A stretch of 64,000 bases of DNA from Variovorax paradoxus (GTDB lineage: Bacteria > Pseudomonadota > Gammaproteobacteria > Burkholderiales > Burkholderiaceae_C): assembly GCF_030815855.1 (NCBI RefSeq), contig NZ_JAUSXG010000001.1, positions 2,790,001 through 2,854,000 of the forward strand, written 5' to 3'. Shown here piece by piece: positions 12,877 to 21,848 of this stretch. The position numbers and the translations under genes are program-made. The stretch's first letter is position 1; every line of letters starts with the position of its first letter. The notes below the pieces were generated by a model. It was not told the DNA's origin and did not search any database. It saw only the letters and a program-made list of their open reading frames with translations.

Positions 12877-14247
12877 TTAACCAAAGAGCCGCGTGACGTC
12901 GTTGAAGAGTGCGACCGACATCATGACCAGCAGCAAAGCGACACCGCCGCGCTGAAGCCGTTCCATCCAAGCGTCAGAGACGCTCTTGCCGGTCAGGCCC
13001 TCCCAAAGATAATACATCAGGTGCCCCCCATCGAGGACCGGCAGCGGCATGAGATTGAGCACACCGAGGCTCACGCTGATCAGCGCAAGGAACACCAGGT
13101 ACTGCGTCAGCCCGAGGCTTGCGGACTTGCCCGCATAGTCGGCAATCGTGAGCGGGCCGCTCAGGTTCTTGAGCGAAGCTTCGCCGATCACCATCTTGCC
13201 CATCATGCGAACGGTGAGGGCCGAGACCTCCCAGGTGCGCACGATGCCGCGCCAGACACCGTCGATGGGCCCCTGCCGCACTGTGACCATTTCGGGCGGT
13301 GCCCCGACGTAAGCGCCAATCCGGCCGACCTTCACACCCGCCTCGTCGCGCAGCTCGGGTTTGACTTCAAGCTCGAGCAACTGCCCGCCGCGCAGCACCT
13401 GCCAGGTCTGCGCGCGCGGCTGGTCGCCGTCGATCGATGTCCGGATCACCTCGCGCAATTGCTGTCCGTCGACGATGGGCGCGTTGCCGATGGCCCGGAC
13501 CAGATCGCCATCGCGCAGGCCGGCGCGTTCCGCGGCACTGCCGGCCATGACCTGGCCGATTTCGGGCCGGGTCAGCGGTGCGAGCACGCCGATCTTGCGG
13601 AACATCTGCGGGTCGGCGTCCTTGGCCTCCATGCGGCTCAGCGGCAGCACGATCTGGCGTTCGGGCCGGCCGTCCTCGCCCGCGATTTCGAGCGTCAGGT
13701 CCTGCCCGTCGAGAGCGCCGCGCGTCATGCGCCAGCGCAGGTCCTCGAACGATTGCACGGGTGCCAGGTCGCCGTCGAAACCGGCGCGCGTGACGTGCTC
13801 GCCGCCGCGCAAGCCCGCGGCTTCGGCCAGCGAGGCCGCCACGGGGCGGGCCAGCTTGGCGACGGGTTCATCCACGCCGATCCAGTTGACGACCGTGTAA
13901 AGCACCACGGCGAGCAGCAGGTTGGCAATGGGCCCGGCGGCAACGATGGCGGCGCGCGAGCGCAACGGCTGCGTGTTGAACGCGCGGTGCCGCTCTTCCG
14001 GCGCCACCGGCCCTTCGCGCTCGTCGAGCATCTTGACGTAGCCGCCGAGGGGGAACGCACCAATGACGAATTCGGTCGACTGGCCGGGATGCTGGCGCTT
14101 CGGCTGCCAGCGGTACAGCGTCTTGCCGAAGCCGACCGAGAACCGCAGCACCTTGACGCCGCAAGCCACCGCGACGCGGTAGTGGCCGTATTCGTGCACG
14201 GCGATCAGCACGCCGATGGCAACCACAAAAGCGATGACAGTGAGCAT
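12877..14247 (-). CDS. rseP: Site-2 intramembrane metalloprotease RseP
   Basis: RseP cleaves anti-sigma factor RseA in its membrane segment and so releases sigma-E in envelope stress. The 456-residue protein has the zinc motif HEYGH at 18-22 in the first membrane helix, two central PDZ domains (about 125-310), and the second catalytic motif in LMPLPVLDGGHLMYY near residue 405. Membrane helices lie near 1-25, 95-120, 370-395 and 425-450. Its place directly upstream of bamA couples stress sensing to outer membrane assembly. Confidence 0.97.
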   Translation of the reverse strand: MLTVIAFVVAIGVLIAVHEYGHYRVAVACGVKVLRFSVGFGKTLYRWQPKRQHPGQSTEFVIGAFPLGGYVKMLDEREGPVAPEERHRAFNTQPLRSRAAIVAAGPIANLLLAVVLYTVVNWIGVDEPVAKLARPVAASLAEAAGLRGGEHVTRAGFDGDLAPVQSFEDLRWRMTRGALDGQDLTLEIAGEDGRPERQIVLPLSRMEAKDADPQMFRKIGVLAPLTRPEIGQVMAGSAAERAGLRDGDLVRAIGNAPIVDGQQLREVIRTSIDGDQPRAQTWQVLRGGQLLELEVKPELRDEAGVKVGRIGAYVGAPPEMVTVRQGPIDGVWRGIVRTWEVSALTVRMMGKMVIGEASLKNLSGPLTIADYAGKSASLGLTQYLVFLALISVSLGVLNLMPLPVLDGGHLMYYLWEGLTGKSVSDAWMERLQRGGVALLLVMMSVALFNDVTRLFG

Positions 14248-14271
14248 CCGGGTCCTCGGTTGTCTGGCGTA

Positions 14272-15459
14272 TCAGGCCGCAAAGCGCAGCGCCGCGGCAT
14301 TGGCGGCTGCGCGGGCACTGGCATCGATCGCCAGCAGGTCGGCCAGCGATCCGGGCTTGGAGGGCGCAATGGCCTCCAAAGTTTCCATGTTGACCGCATG
14401 AATGCGATCGAAGCGAAGGCGCCGGTCCAGAAAGGCCTCGACCGCGACTTCGTTGGCGGCATTGAGCACCGCCGTGGTCCCCGGCGCCGCACGCAGCGCA
14501 TGCCAGGCCAAACCCAGTCCGGGGAACAGCGCCGCATCGGGGGCATCGAAGCTCAGTGCCGCCATCTGGCGGAAGTCGAGCCGCCCCGCCCCGCTTTCGA
14601 TGCGCTCGGGCCAGGCCAGGCCGACGGCGATGGGTACGCGCATGTCGGGCGTTCCGAGCTGCGCGATGACCGAGGCATCAGTGAACTGCACCATCGAATG
14701 CACCACGCTCTGGGGATGGATGACCACCTCGATCTGCTCGGGCAGCACGCCGAACAGATGGCGCGCCTCGATCACCTCGAGCGCCTTGTTCATCATGGTG
14801 GCGGAGTCGACCGAAATCTTGCGCCCCATGACCCAGTTCGGATGGGCACAGGCCTGCTCGGGCGTCACCGAGCCCAAGGTGCCGGGAGCCCGCGTGAGGA
14901 ACGGGCCGCCCGAAGCGGTGAGAATGATCTTGTCGATGCGCCGCGACCAGGTGGACGGGTCTTCGGGCAGCGACTGGAAGATGGCCGAGTGCTCGCTGTC
15001 GATCGGCAGCAGCGTGGCGCCGCCCTCGCGCACGGTGCGCATGAACAGCTCGCCGCCGACCACCAGCGCCTCCTTGTTGGCCAGCAGCAGCCGCTTGCCG
15101 GCGCGCGCGGCGGCCAGGCAAGGGGCGAGGCCCGCAGCCCCCACGATGGCGGCCATGACAGCGTCGACTTCCTCGTGCGAAGCTATCTTCTCGATAGCAT
15201 CGCTGCCACTCAGGACTTGCGTCGCCAGGTTGTTGTGCTTGATTTTTTCCGCCAGCAGCGCCGCATGCGGCGCGCTGGCCATGACGGCGAACCGCGGCGA
15301 AAACCGTGCGCATTGCGCCAGCAGTTCATCGACCTTGGTCGATGCGGAAAGCGCGAACACCTCGAAACGCTCGGCGTGCCGCGAAATGACGTCGAGCGTG
15401 TTGACTCCGACCGAACCGGTCGAGCCCAGCACCGTGATGCGTTGTTTGGGTATGTTCAC
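14272..15459 (-). CDS. dxr: 1-deoxy-D-xylulose 5-phosphate reductoisomerase
   Basis: Dxr makes MEP from DXP with NADPH, the first committed step of the non-mevalonate isoprenoid pathway. It shows the NADPH loop TVLGSTGSVGVNTLDVI at the N-terminus and the metal/substrate motif DSEHSAIFQ. The GTG at 15459 overlaps the cdsA stop by 4 nt (GTGA) and gives 395 residues, the usual length; upstream in-frame residues are non-conserved. ispD and ispF of the same pathway lie 25 kb away at 40.4 kb. Confidence 0.97.
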   Translation of the reverse strand: MNIPKQRITVLGSTGSVGVNTLDVISRHAERFEVFALSASTKVDELLAQCARFSPRFAVMASAPHAALLAEKIKHNNLATQVLSGSDAIEKIASHEEVDAVMAAIVGAAGLAPCLAAARAGKRLLLANKEALVVGGELFMRTVREGGATLLPIDSEHSAIFQSLPEDPSTWSRRIDKIILTASGGPFLTRAPGTLGSVTPEQACAHPNWVMGRKISVDSATMMNKALEVIEARHLFGVLPEQIEVVIHPQSVVHSMVQFTDASVIAQLGTPDMRVPIAVGLAWPERIESGAGRLDFRQMAALSFDAPDAALFPGLGLAWHALRAAPGTTAVLNAANEVAVEAFLDRRLRFDRIHAVNMETLEAIAPSKPGSLADLLAIDASARAAANAAALRFAA

Positions 15460-16301
15460 AAGGAGGCCAGCATCATGGCAATGGGAAGCACCGGCAAGAG
15501 GGCATCCACGCGGTCGAGCACGCCGCCGTGGCCCGGCAGCAGGCGGCTGCTGTCCTTGGCGCCGGCGCTGCGCTTGATCAGCGACTCGACGAGATCGCCG
15601 ACCACACTCATCGCGGCGAGAAACACCACGCCCACGAGCAGCAACCACCAGCCGCGTTCATGCAGCCGGGTATAGAGGCTGGCCACCGTTGCGCCGGCTG
15701 CGCGGTCGGCCCAGACCCACGCGAAGGCCAGCACCACCACGCCCGCCATGCCGCCCCACACGCCTTCCCAGCTCTTGCCGGGGCTGATGGCGGGCGCAAG
15801 CTTGCCGCGCGTGAACTTGAGCCCGAAGGCGCGGCCCGCGAAATAGGCAAAAACGTCGGCCACCCAGACCAGCACGAGAATCGAAAGCAGAAAGTTGATG
15901 CCGACCATGCGCGCCTGCACGGCCGCGAGCCACGCCACCCAGAGTGCGAGCAGCCCGCCGACAAGCCGCAGGCCGCGCGGAATGCGAGGCCATCCGGGCA
16001 CCGCCACGCGCAACAGCACGGCGCCGCCGAGCACCCAGGCGGCGCTGGCCAGCAGCCACATGAGCATCAGCGGCCGCTCGAGCAGCCCGATCCACCACGA
16101 CAACGCGCAAAGCGCCACCGTTTCCAGGCCGAGAAACACCGACAGTCGTTGTCCGTAGCCGTTCAGGCGACCCCACTCCCAAGCCCCGGCGCCGATCAGC
16201 ACCAGCATGACGCAGGCGAAAGGAACGTACGACGGATAGAAAAGCGCCGGCAGCAGGATTGCCAACAGGACGATGGCCGTGAGGATGCGTTGTTTGAGCA
16301 T
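15456..16301 (-). CDS. cdsA: Phosphatidate cytidylyltransferase
   Basis: CdsA makes CDP-diacylglycerol from phosphatidate and CTP for all phospholipids. The 281-residue protein is a multi-helix membrane protein. Its signature region reads SVVGDLVESLIKRSAGAKD followed by LPGHGGVLDRVDAL, and SPGKSWEG is also present. The ATG at 16301 was chosen because the first hydrophobic helix (AIVLLAILLPALFYP) starts within ten residues. It sits 34 nt after uppS and overlaps dxr by 4 nt. Confidence 0.96.
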   Translation of the reverse strand: MLKQRILTAIVLLAILLPALFYPSYVPFACVMLVLIGAGAWEWGRLNGYGQRLSVFLGLETVALCALSWWIGLLERPLMLMWLLASAAWVLGGAVLLRVAVPGWPRIPRGLRLVGGLLALWVAWLAAVQARMVGINFLLSILVLVWVADVFAYFAGRAFGLKFTRGKLAPAISPGKSWEGVWGGMAGVVVLAFAWVWADRAAGATVASLYTRLHERGWWLLLVGVVFLAAMSVVGDLVESLIKRSAGAKDSSRLLPGHGGVLDRVDALLPVLPIAMMLASL

Positions 16302-16335
16302 GCGATGCGGCGGTGTTTCGGGCCGTTGAAGGCCG

Positions 16336-17079
16336 TCAGGCCAACTGGCGATCTGAAGTGGAATCGCTGCCGGCCGTGACCTGCGCGGAGGTTTTGCCGA
16401 AGCGGCGCTCGCGAGCCTGGAACGCGGCAATTCCCGCGTCCAGTTCGGTTTCATCGAACTCGGGCCAGAGCTTGTCGCTGAAGAAGAGCTCCGCGTACGC
16501 GCTCTGCCAGAGCAGGAAGTTCGACAGGCGCTGCTCGCCGCCGGTGCGAATGAGCAGGTCGGGATCGGGCACATGCGACAGGGCCATGGCGCGATCGAGA
16601 TTGGCTTCCGTGAGCGCCTCGCCCTGCTCGGCCAGCTTGGCGGCCGCGCGTGCAATGTCCCAACGGCCGCCGTAGTTGAAGCAGACGTTGAGTATCAACT
16701 GGGTGTTCTGCGCCGTGGCCTCTTCGGCGTCGATCAGGCCCTGCACCATTTTCTTCGAGAGCCCGGCCCGCTCGCCGACGAAATGCAGCCGCACGCCGTC
16801 GCGGCCCAGCTTGGGCACCTCGCGCGCGAGCGCGCCGACCATGATCTCCATGAGCCCCGAAACTTCTTCGGGCGGCCGGTTCCAGTTCTCCGACGAAAAC
16901 GCGAACACCGTGAGAATGCCCACGCCGCGATCGACACAGGCCCTGACGCAGCGCCGCAGCGATTCGACGCCCTGCTTGTGTCCCGCCACGCGAGGCAAGA
17001 ATCGCCGCGTGGCCCAGCGTCCGTTGCCATCCATGACGATGGCAATGTGGTGGGGGATCTGCAGCGAAGACGAGGCCAT
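16336..17079 (-). CDS. uppS: Undecaprenyl diphosphate synthase
   Basis: UppS is the cis-prenyltransferase that builds the C55 lipid carrier for peptidoglycan and O-antigen. The 247-residue protein has the catalytic Asp17 in HIAIVMDGNGRWA, FAFSSENWNRP, and the C-terminal signature RTGGEQRLSNFLLWQ. The ATG at 17079 lies 8 nt after the frr stop. An in-frame TTG at 17091 would overlap frr by 4 nt and cannot be excluded. Confidence 0.97.
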   Translation of the reverse strand: MASSSLQIPHHIAIVMDGNGRWATRRFLPRVAGHKQGVESLRRCVRACVDRGVGILTVFAFSSENWNRPPEEVSGLMEIMVGALAREVPKLGRDGVRLHFVGERAGLSKKMVQGLIDAEEATAQNTQLILNVCFNYGGRWDIARAAAKLAEQGEALTEANLDRAMALSHVPDPDLLIRTGGEQRLSNFLLWQSAYAELFFSDKLWPEFDETELDAGIAAFQARERRFGKTSAQVTAGSDSTSDRQLA

Positions 17080-17087
17080 GCGCAGCC

Positions 17088-17657
17088 TCAAACGGCCATG
17101 ATCTCCGCTTCCTTGGCCGCGACCAGGCGGTCGATTTCCGCGATATGGCGGTCCGTGACCTTCTGGATTTCGGCTTCGGCACGCTTCTGGTCGTCCTCGG
17201 AAGCGAGCTTGTCCTTCACCAGCTTCTTGACCGACTCGTTGGCGTCGCGGCGCAGGTTGCGCGTGGCGATCTTGGCGCTTTCGCCTTCGTTGCGGACCAG
17301 CTTGGTCATTTCCTTGCGGCGCTCTTCGCTCATCGCGGGAAGCGGCACGCGGATCAGGTCGCCCATCGAGGCCGGGTTCAGGCCCAGGTCGCTTTCGCGG
17401 ATGGCCTTTTCGATCTTGGCGCCCATGCCTTTTTCCCAGGGCTGGACGCTGATCGTGCGCGAATCGAGCACCGACACGTTCGCCACCTGGCTCAGCGGAA
17501 CCTGCGAGCCGTAGTAGTCGACATGGATCGAGTCGAGCAGCGCGGAATTGGCGCGGCCGGTACGGATCTTGGTGAGGTTGTTCTGGAATGCAGCCAGCGA
17601 CTGATTCATCTTCGCGTCGGTCGAACTGCGAATTTCTGCAATGGTAGGGGTCGTCAT
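17088..17657 (-). CDS. frr: Ribosome recycling factor
   Basis: RRF splits post-termination ribosomes together with EF-G. The 189-residue protein has the usual two-domain layout. The three-helix bundle includes [15 protein letters not shown] and the C-terminal [14 protein letters not shown] region. The middle domain contains [18 protein letters not shown] and [10 protein letters not shown]. It lies 12 nt downstream of pyrH in the conserved pyrH-frr-uppS-cdsA order. Confidence 0.98.
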   Translation of the reverse strand: MTTPTIAEIRSSTDAKMNQSLAAFQNNLTKIRTGRANSALLDSIHVDYYGSQVPLSQVANVSVLDSRTISVQPWEKGMGAKIEKAIRESDLGLNPASMGDLIRVPLPAMSEERRKEMTKLVRNEGESAKIATRNLRRDANESVKKLVKDKLASEDDQKRAEAEIQKVTDRHIAEIDRLVAAKEAEIMAV

Positions 17658-17669
17658 CTCATTTACTCC

Positions 17670-18392
17670 TCAGGCATGCACCAGCGTGCCTTCGTCCTCG
17701 CCCATGACGACGCGCTTGAGTGCGCCGTTCTTGAAGATCGAGAACACCTTGATCGGCAGCTTCTGGTCGCGGCACAGCGCGAAGGCCGTAGCGTCCATGA
17801 TGCCGAGATTCTGCGCGATCGCCTCGTCGAAAGTGAGCGTCGAATAGCGCGTTGCATCGGGATGGGTCTTCGGGTCGGCGGAATAGACGCCGTCGACCTT
17901 GGTCGCCTTGAGCACCAGTTCGGCGCCGATTTCGGCGCCGCGCAGCGCGGCGGCCGTGTCGGTGGTGAAGAACGGGTTGCCGGTGCCTGCCGCGAACACC
18001 ACGACCTTGCCCTCTTCGAGATACTGCAGCGCCTTGGGCCGCACGTAAGGCTCGACCACCTGTTCGATCGCAATGGCGGACATGACGCGCGCCACCAGCC
18101 CCTGCTTGTTCATGGCGTCGGCCAGCGCCAGCGCATTCATGACCGTGGCCAGCATGCCCATGTAGTCGGCCGTGGCGCGGTCCATGCCCACGGAACCTCC
18201 CGCGACACCGCGGAAGATGTTGCCGCCGCCGATCACGACCGCGACTTCCACCCCCATGTTCACCACTTCCGCCACTTCCTCGACCATGCGAACGATGGTC
18301 GCCCGGTTAATACCAAAGGCATCGTCTCCCATCAACGCCTCACCCGACAGCTTCAACAAGATTCGCTTGTGGGCTGGGCGGGGATCAGACAT
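17670..18392 (-). CDS. pyrH: UMP kinase
   Basis: PyrH phosphorylates UMP to UDP and is allosterically controlled by UTP and GTP in bacteria. The 240-residue amino-acid-kinase fold protein shows [26 protein letters not shown] and [16 protein letters not shown], with [13 protein letters not shown] near the centre. The ATG at 18392 ([10 protein letters not shown]) gives family length; a longer in-frame reading adds non-conserved residues. It starts about 50 nt beyond the tsf terminator, so it probably has its own promoter. Confidence 0.98.
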   Translation of the reverse strand: MSDPRPAHKRILLKLSGEALMGDDAFGINRATIVRMVEEVAEVVNMGVEVAVVIGGGNIFRGVAGGSVGMDRATADYMGMLATVMNALALADAMNKQGLVARVMSAIAIEQVVEPYVRPKALQYLEEGKVVVFAAGTGNPFFTTDTAAALRGAEIGAELVLKATKVDGVYSADPKTHPDATRYSTLTFDEAIAQNLGIMDATAFALCRDQKLPIKVFSIFKNGALKRVVMGEDEGTLVHA

Positions 18393-18442
18393 GGGCAATT
18401 TCCTTACTTGGGTTGGCGGGGCGAGTGTAGAACGAGGCGGTG

Positions 18443-18478
18443 AAAAAGCGGCGGCACACATGCATGCACCGCCGCTTT
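18443..18478 (-). terminator. Intrinsic terminator after tsf
   Basis: A perfect 10-bp stem (AAAGCGGCGG at 18445-18454 with CCGCCGCTTT at 18469-18478) closes a 14-nt loop. On the minus strand the stem is followed by TTTTT. It lies 15-50 nt past the tsf stop and separates rpsB-tsf from pyrH. Confidence 0.85.
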
Positions 18479-18493
18479 GGGGCGTAACAGTTT

Positions 18494-19417
18494 TTACGCG
18501 GCGGCCTTGGCGGCAGCGACCTGGGCTGCAACTTCGGCGGCGAAGTCGTCGACCTTCTTTTCGATGCCTTCGCCGACCACGTACAGGGTGAAGCCCTTGA
18601 TGGTGGTGTCGGCGGCCTTGAGCATCTGTTCGACGGTCTGCTTGTCGTTCTTCACGAACGCCTGGTTGTGCAGCGAGACTTCCTTCAGGTACTTCTGCAC
18701 GCCGCCTTCGATGCGCTTGGCAACGATGTCGGCAGGCTGCGGCTTCTTGCCTTCGGCTTCGGCCGTCTTGCGGTCTTCCTCGGCCTTGCCGGCGGCCACG
18801 GCGCGCTCTTTTTCGATCAGCTCTGCGGGCACGTCGGAGGCCTGGATCGCGACCGGCTTCATGGCGGCGATGTGCATCGCAACGTCCTTGGCCGACGTGT
18901 CGTCGCCTTCGAACTCGACCATCACGCCGATGCGCGTGCCGTGCAGGTACGAAGCCAGCTTGCCGTTGCCGGCGAAGTGCTTGAAGCGGCGGAAGCTCAT
19001 GTTCTCGCCGATCTTGCCGATCAGGCCCTTGCGCACGTCTTCGAGCGTGGGGCCGAAGCCGTCCTGCTCATAGGGCAGCGCGCCGAGCGCAGCGATGTCG
19101 GCGGGGTTGTGCTTGGCGACCAGCATCGCGGCAGCGTTGGCCAGAGCCAGGAAGCTGTCGTTCTTGGTGACGAAGTCGGTTTCGCAGTTGATCTCGATCA
19201 TGCCGCCGGCCGAGCCTTCGACAAATGCCGTGACCACGCCTTCGGCGGTGATGCGGCCCGAAGCCTTGCCAGCCTTGTTGCCGAGCTTGATGCGCAGCAG
19301 CTCTTCGGCCTTTTCCATGTTGCCGTCGGCCTCGGTCAGGGCCTTCTTGCATTCCATCATCGGCGCGTCGGTCTTTGCGCGCAGTTCGCCGACCATGCTT
19401 GCGGTGATTGCAGCCAT
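18494..19417 (-). CDS. tsf: Elongation factor Ts
   Basis: EF-Ts exchanges GDP for GTP on EF-Tu. The 307-residue protein has the N-terminal UBA-like domain, with the [12 protein letters not shown] signature and [11 protein letters not shown]. The core domain includes [14 protein letters not shown], whose TDFV contacts EF-Tu. It follows rpsB, the conserved order, but a strong hairpin lies between the two genes. Confidence 0.98.
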   Translation of the reverse strand: MAAITASMVGELRAKTDAPMMECKKALTEADGNMEKAEELLRIKLGNKAGKASGRITAEGVVTAFVEGSAGGMIEINCETDFVTKNDSFLALANAAAMLVAKHNPADIAALGALPYEQDGFGPTLEDVRKGLIGKIGENMSFRRFKHFAGNGKLASYLHGTRIGVMVEFEGDDTSAKDVAMHIAAMKPVAIQASDVPAELIEKERAVAAGKAEEDRKTAEAEGKKPQPADIVAKRIEGGVQKYLKEVSLHNQAFVKNDKQTVEQMLKAADTTIKGFTLYVVGEGIEKKVDDFAAEVAAQVAAAKAAA

Positions 19418-19448
19418 TGTTCTATCTCCGTGTCCAAAAAATCAGATT

Positions 19449-19474
19449 AAAAAAAAGGGGCACCAAAGCCCCTT
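19449..19474 (-). terminator. Intrinsic terminator/attenuator between rpsB and tsf
   Basis: On the minus strand AAGGGGC-6-GCCCCTT (19455-19474) is followed by an unbroken run of T. The element lies 25 nt after the rpsB stop and 32 nt before the tsf ATG. It should stop a share of rpsB transcripts and lower tsf expression relative to S2, or tsf has a second promoter. Confidence 0.8.
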
Positions 19475-19498
19475 CTTCAGGCGCGTGAGAGCACTCGA

Positions 19499-20251
19499 TC
19501 AGGCCGAGGCGCCCTCTTCGACTTCGACAAATTCGTCGCTGCCTTCGGCAACGGCCTTGACCACGTCACCGCCGGCGCTGTTGCGGCCTTCGATGATCGC
19601 GTCGGCGATGCCGCGGGCGTACAGCGTGACGGCCTTCGACGAGTCGTCGTTGCCCGGAATGACGTAGTCGATGCCTTCGGGCGAGTGGTTGGAGTCCACG
19701 ACGCCGATCAGCGGAATGCCGAGCTTCTTGGCTTCTGCCACGGCGATCTTGTGGAAGCCCACGTCGATCACGAAGATGGCGTCGGGCAGTGCTGCCATGT
19801 CCTGGATGCCGCCGATGTCCTTTTCGAGCTTCGCGATTTCACGCGAGAACGTGAGCTGTTCTTTCTTGCTCAGGCTGTCGAGGCCGGCTTCTTGCTGGGC
19901 CTTCATGTCCTTCAGACGCTTGATCGAGGTCTTGACGGTCTTGAAGTTGGTCAGCATGCCGCCGAGCCAGCGGGTGTCGACGAAGGGCACGCCGGCGCGG
20001 CGGGCTTCGGCAGCCACGATTTCGCGGGCCTGGCGCTTCGTGCCGACCATGAGAATGGTGCCGCGGTTGGCGGTGAGCTGCTTGGCGTACTTCATCGCGT
20101 CCTGGAACATCGGGAGCGACTTTTCCAGGTTGATGATGTGAATCTTGTTGCGATGGCCGAAGATGAACGGGGCCATCTTGGGGTTCCAGAAGCGGGTTTG
20201 GTGACCGAAGTGGACACCGGCTTCCAGCATTTCGCGCATGGTGGTCGACAT
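19499..20251 (-). CDS. rpsB: 30S ribosomal protein S2
   Basis: S2 joins the small subunit late and is needed for S1 binding. The 250-residue protein shows [20 protein letters not shown] at the N-terminus, [28 protein letters not shown], and [20 protein letters not shown] near residue 190-210. GGAG 9 nt before the ATG is a good ribosome binding site. Its roughly 140-nt leader contains a strong hairpin. Confidence 0.99.
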   Translation of the reverse strand: MSTTMREMLEAGVHFGHQTRFWNPKMAPFIFGHRNKIHIINLEKSLPMFQDAMKYAKQLTANRGTILMVGTKRQAREIVAAEARRAGVPFVDTRWLGGMLTNFKTVKTSIKRLKDMKAQQEAGLDSLSKKEQLTFSREIAKLEKDIGGIQDMAALPDAIFVIDVGFHKIAVAEAKKLGIPLIGVVDSNHSPEGIDYVIPGNDDSSKAVTLYARGIADAIIEGRNSAGGDVVKAVAEGSDEFVEVEEGASA

Positions 20252-20358
20252 TAGAAATTACTCCAAAGGTTGGGTCTAAAATCCAGCCCGTTTTGCGGCT
20301 CCTTCGAAGGGAGTCACAACACCTTGATTGGGCCGGTTTGCGAATGTGTCTGGCTGGC

Positions 20359-20377
20359 TGCGACGAGAGTCGTCGCA
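20359..20377 (-). promoter_or_regulatory. Perfect hairpin in the rpsB leader
   Basis: TGCGACGA-GAG-TCGTCGCA forms an 8-bp perfect stem with a 3-nt loop, beginning about 13-20 nt after the likely transcription start and about 110 nt before the rpsB ATG. A second palindrome (TTCGAA core with CTCC/GGAG flanks) lies near 20300-20313. S2 autoregulation through its leader is known in gammaproteobacteria; a similar role here is inference. Confidence 0.5.
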
Positions 20378-20396
20378 TGGTCAGCGAAACCCAAAG

Positions 20397-20402
20397 AGTA
20401 TA
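20397..20402 (-). promoter_or_regulatory. rpsB promoter, -10 TATACT
   Basis: TATACT on the minus strand is a near-consensus -10 located 146 nt upstream of rpsB. No clear -35 is seen at 17 bp; AAGACA is present but with only a 13-bp gap. The same 221-bp intergenic region must also drive the divergent amidase gene. Confidence 0.5.
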
Positions 20403-20472
20403 GCACGGCCCTCCCTGTCTTTCTCCTTGCCCACCCCCGAACCGAGCCGTCCGCGCCCCTCGCAGCCCACCC

Positions 20473-21798
20473 ATGAACGACCTTCACGCCGCCCGTCTGA
20501 ACCTTCTGGCAGGCGGCACCGATGCACGCACCGAATTGGAGCGCGCCGTCGAAATCTCCGAATCCCCCGCCTGCGCCCACGTTTTCACCCGCACGCTGTT
20601 CGACGAAGCCCGCCAGCAGGTTGCGCTCGCGGTGCCGCAAAGCAGGCTTTCGGGACTCGCCTTCACCGCGAAAGATCTGTTCGACATCGAGGGGCAGCCG
20701 ACGCCGGCGGGCTCCGTGGTGCTTTCGCATGCGCCTGCCGCCAAGGCCGACGCGGTCGCCGTGGCGCGTCTGCGCGCCGCGGGCGGCGTGCTGACCGGCC
20801 GCACCAACATGAGCGAGTTCGCCTTCTCGGGCGTGGGCGTCAACCCGCACCACGGCACCCCGGCCAATGCGAGCGACGCGGCCACGCCGCGCATCCCCGG
20901 AGGCTCGTCTTCCGGCGCCGCCATCTCGGTCGCGACCGGAGCGGCCTTCATCGGGCTGGGTTCCGACACGGGCGGCTCGATCCGCATTCCCGCAGCGCTG
21001 AACGGCATCGTGGGCTTCAAGAGCACCGCCCGCCTCGTGCCGGCCGACGGCGCGCTGCCGCTGTCGACCACGCTCGACACCGTCTGCGCCATGACGCGCT
21101 CGGTGCGGGACGCCGTGGCTGCACATGAAATCCTCGCGGCGCGCCGGGTGACCGCCGGCGCGGCCTCCCTGGGAGCGTACCGGCTCGCCGTCGTGAAAAA
21201 CGTGTTCTTCGACGGCATCGAGCCGGCCGTGGCCCACGCCTTCGACAACGCGCTGCGGACCTTGCGAGCCGAAGGTGCCCAGGTCGAGGAAATCGCGCTG
21301 CCGGAACTGGCGCAGCTGCAGGCCATCAACGCCACCGGCGGCTTCTCGGCGGCCGAGTCCTACGCCTGGCACCGGCTCTTGCTGGAGCGCAGCGGCGCCG
21401 GCTACGACCCTCGCGTTGCCCAGCGCATCCTGCGCGGCGCCGGCATGAAGGCGCACGAGTACATCGACCTCGTGAATGCGCGGCGGGCGTGGATCGCCGG
21501 CGTCGAAGCGGCGCTCGCACCCTACGACGCCGTGCTGTCGCCGACCGTGCCGATCACCGCGCCTACTATCGCAAGCGTGGCACCGGGCACCCAGCGCGAC
21601 GAGGAGTTCTTCCGCATCAACGCACTGCTGCTGCGCAACCCGTCGATCGTCAACATGCTCGACGGCTGCGCCATCTCGCTGCCCTGCCATGCCGCCGGCG
21701 AGTTGCCGGTCGGCCTGATGCTGTGGCACGCCGCGCTGCACGACGACGCCGTTCTCGCGATCGCCTTACAAATGGAACACGCACTGCGAAGACAATAG
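20473..21798 (+). CDS. Amidase-signature family amidohydrolase
   Basis: The protein is 441 residues and belongs to the GatA/amidase family, which cleaves C-N amide bonds with a Ser-cisSer-Lys triad. The triad is visible as Lys67 in AFTAKDLFD, the Ser-rich loop GGSSSGAA at 143-150, and the nucleophile Ser169 in DTGGSIR. It is not GatA itself, because gatB and gatC are absent nearby and the C-terminal region is unlike GatA. The neighbour 50 nt downstream is a D-amino-acid dehydrogenase, so a role in releasing amino acids or amides for catabolism is plausible; the substrate is unknown. Confidence 0.88.
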   Translation: MNDLHAARLNLLAGGTDARTELERAVEISESPACAHVFTRTLFDEARQQVALAVPQSRLSGLAFTAKDLFDIEGQPTPAGSVVLSHAPAAKADAVAVARLRAAGGVLTGRTNMSEFAFSGVGVNPHHGTPANASDAATPRIPGGSSSGAAISVATGAAFIGLGSDTGGSIRIPAALNGIVGFKSTARLVPADGALPLSTTLDTVCAMTRSVRDAVAAHEILAARRVTAGAASLGAYRLAVVKNVFFDGIEPAVAHAFDNALRTLRAEGAQVEEIALPELAQLQAINATGGFSAAESYAWHRLLLERSGAGYDPRVAQRILRGAGMKAHEYIDLVNARRAWIAGVEAALAPYDAVLSPTVPITAPTIASVAPGTQRDEEFFRINALLLRNPSIVNMLDGCAISLPCHAAGELPVGLMLWHAALHDDAVLAIALQMEHALRRQ

Positions 21799-21848
21799 CT
21801 GCACGCCCACCGACGGGCGTCAGCCATCTCTTCTTACTCAAGCATTCA

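Noticed and set aside
8909..15675. Long open frames on the plus strand opposite lpxD-bamA and rseP-dxr
   Set aside because: They are low-complexity antisense shadows of well-conserved genes, with no recognisable domain.
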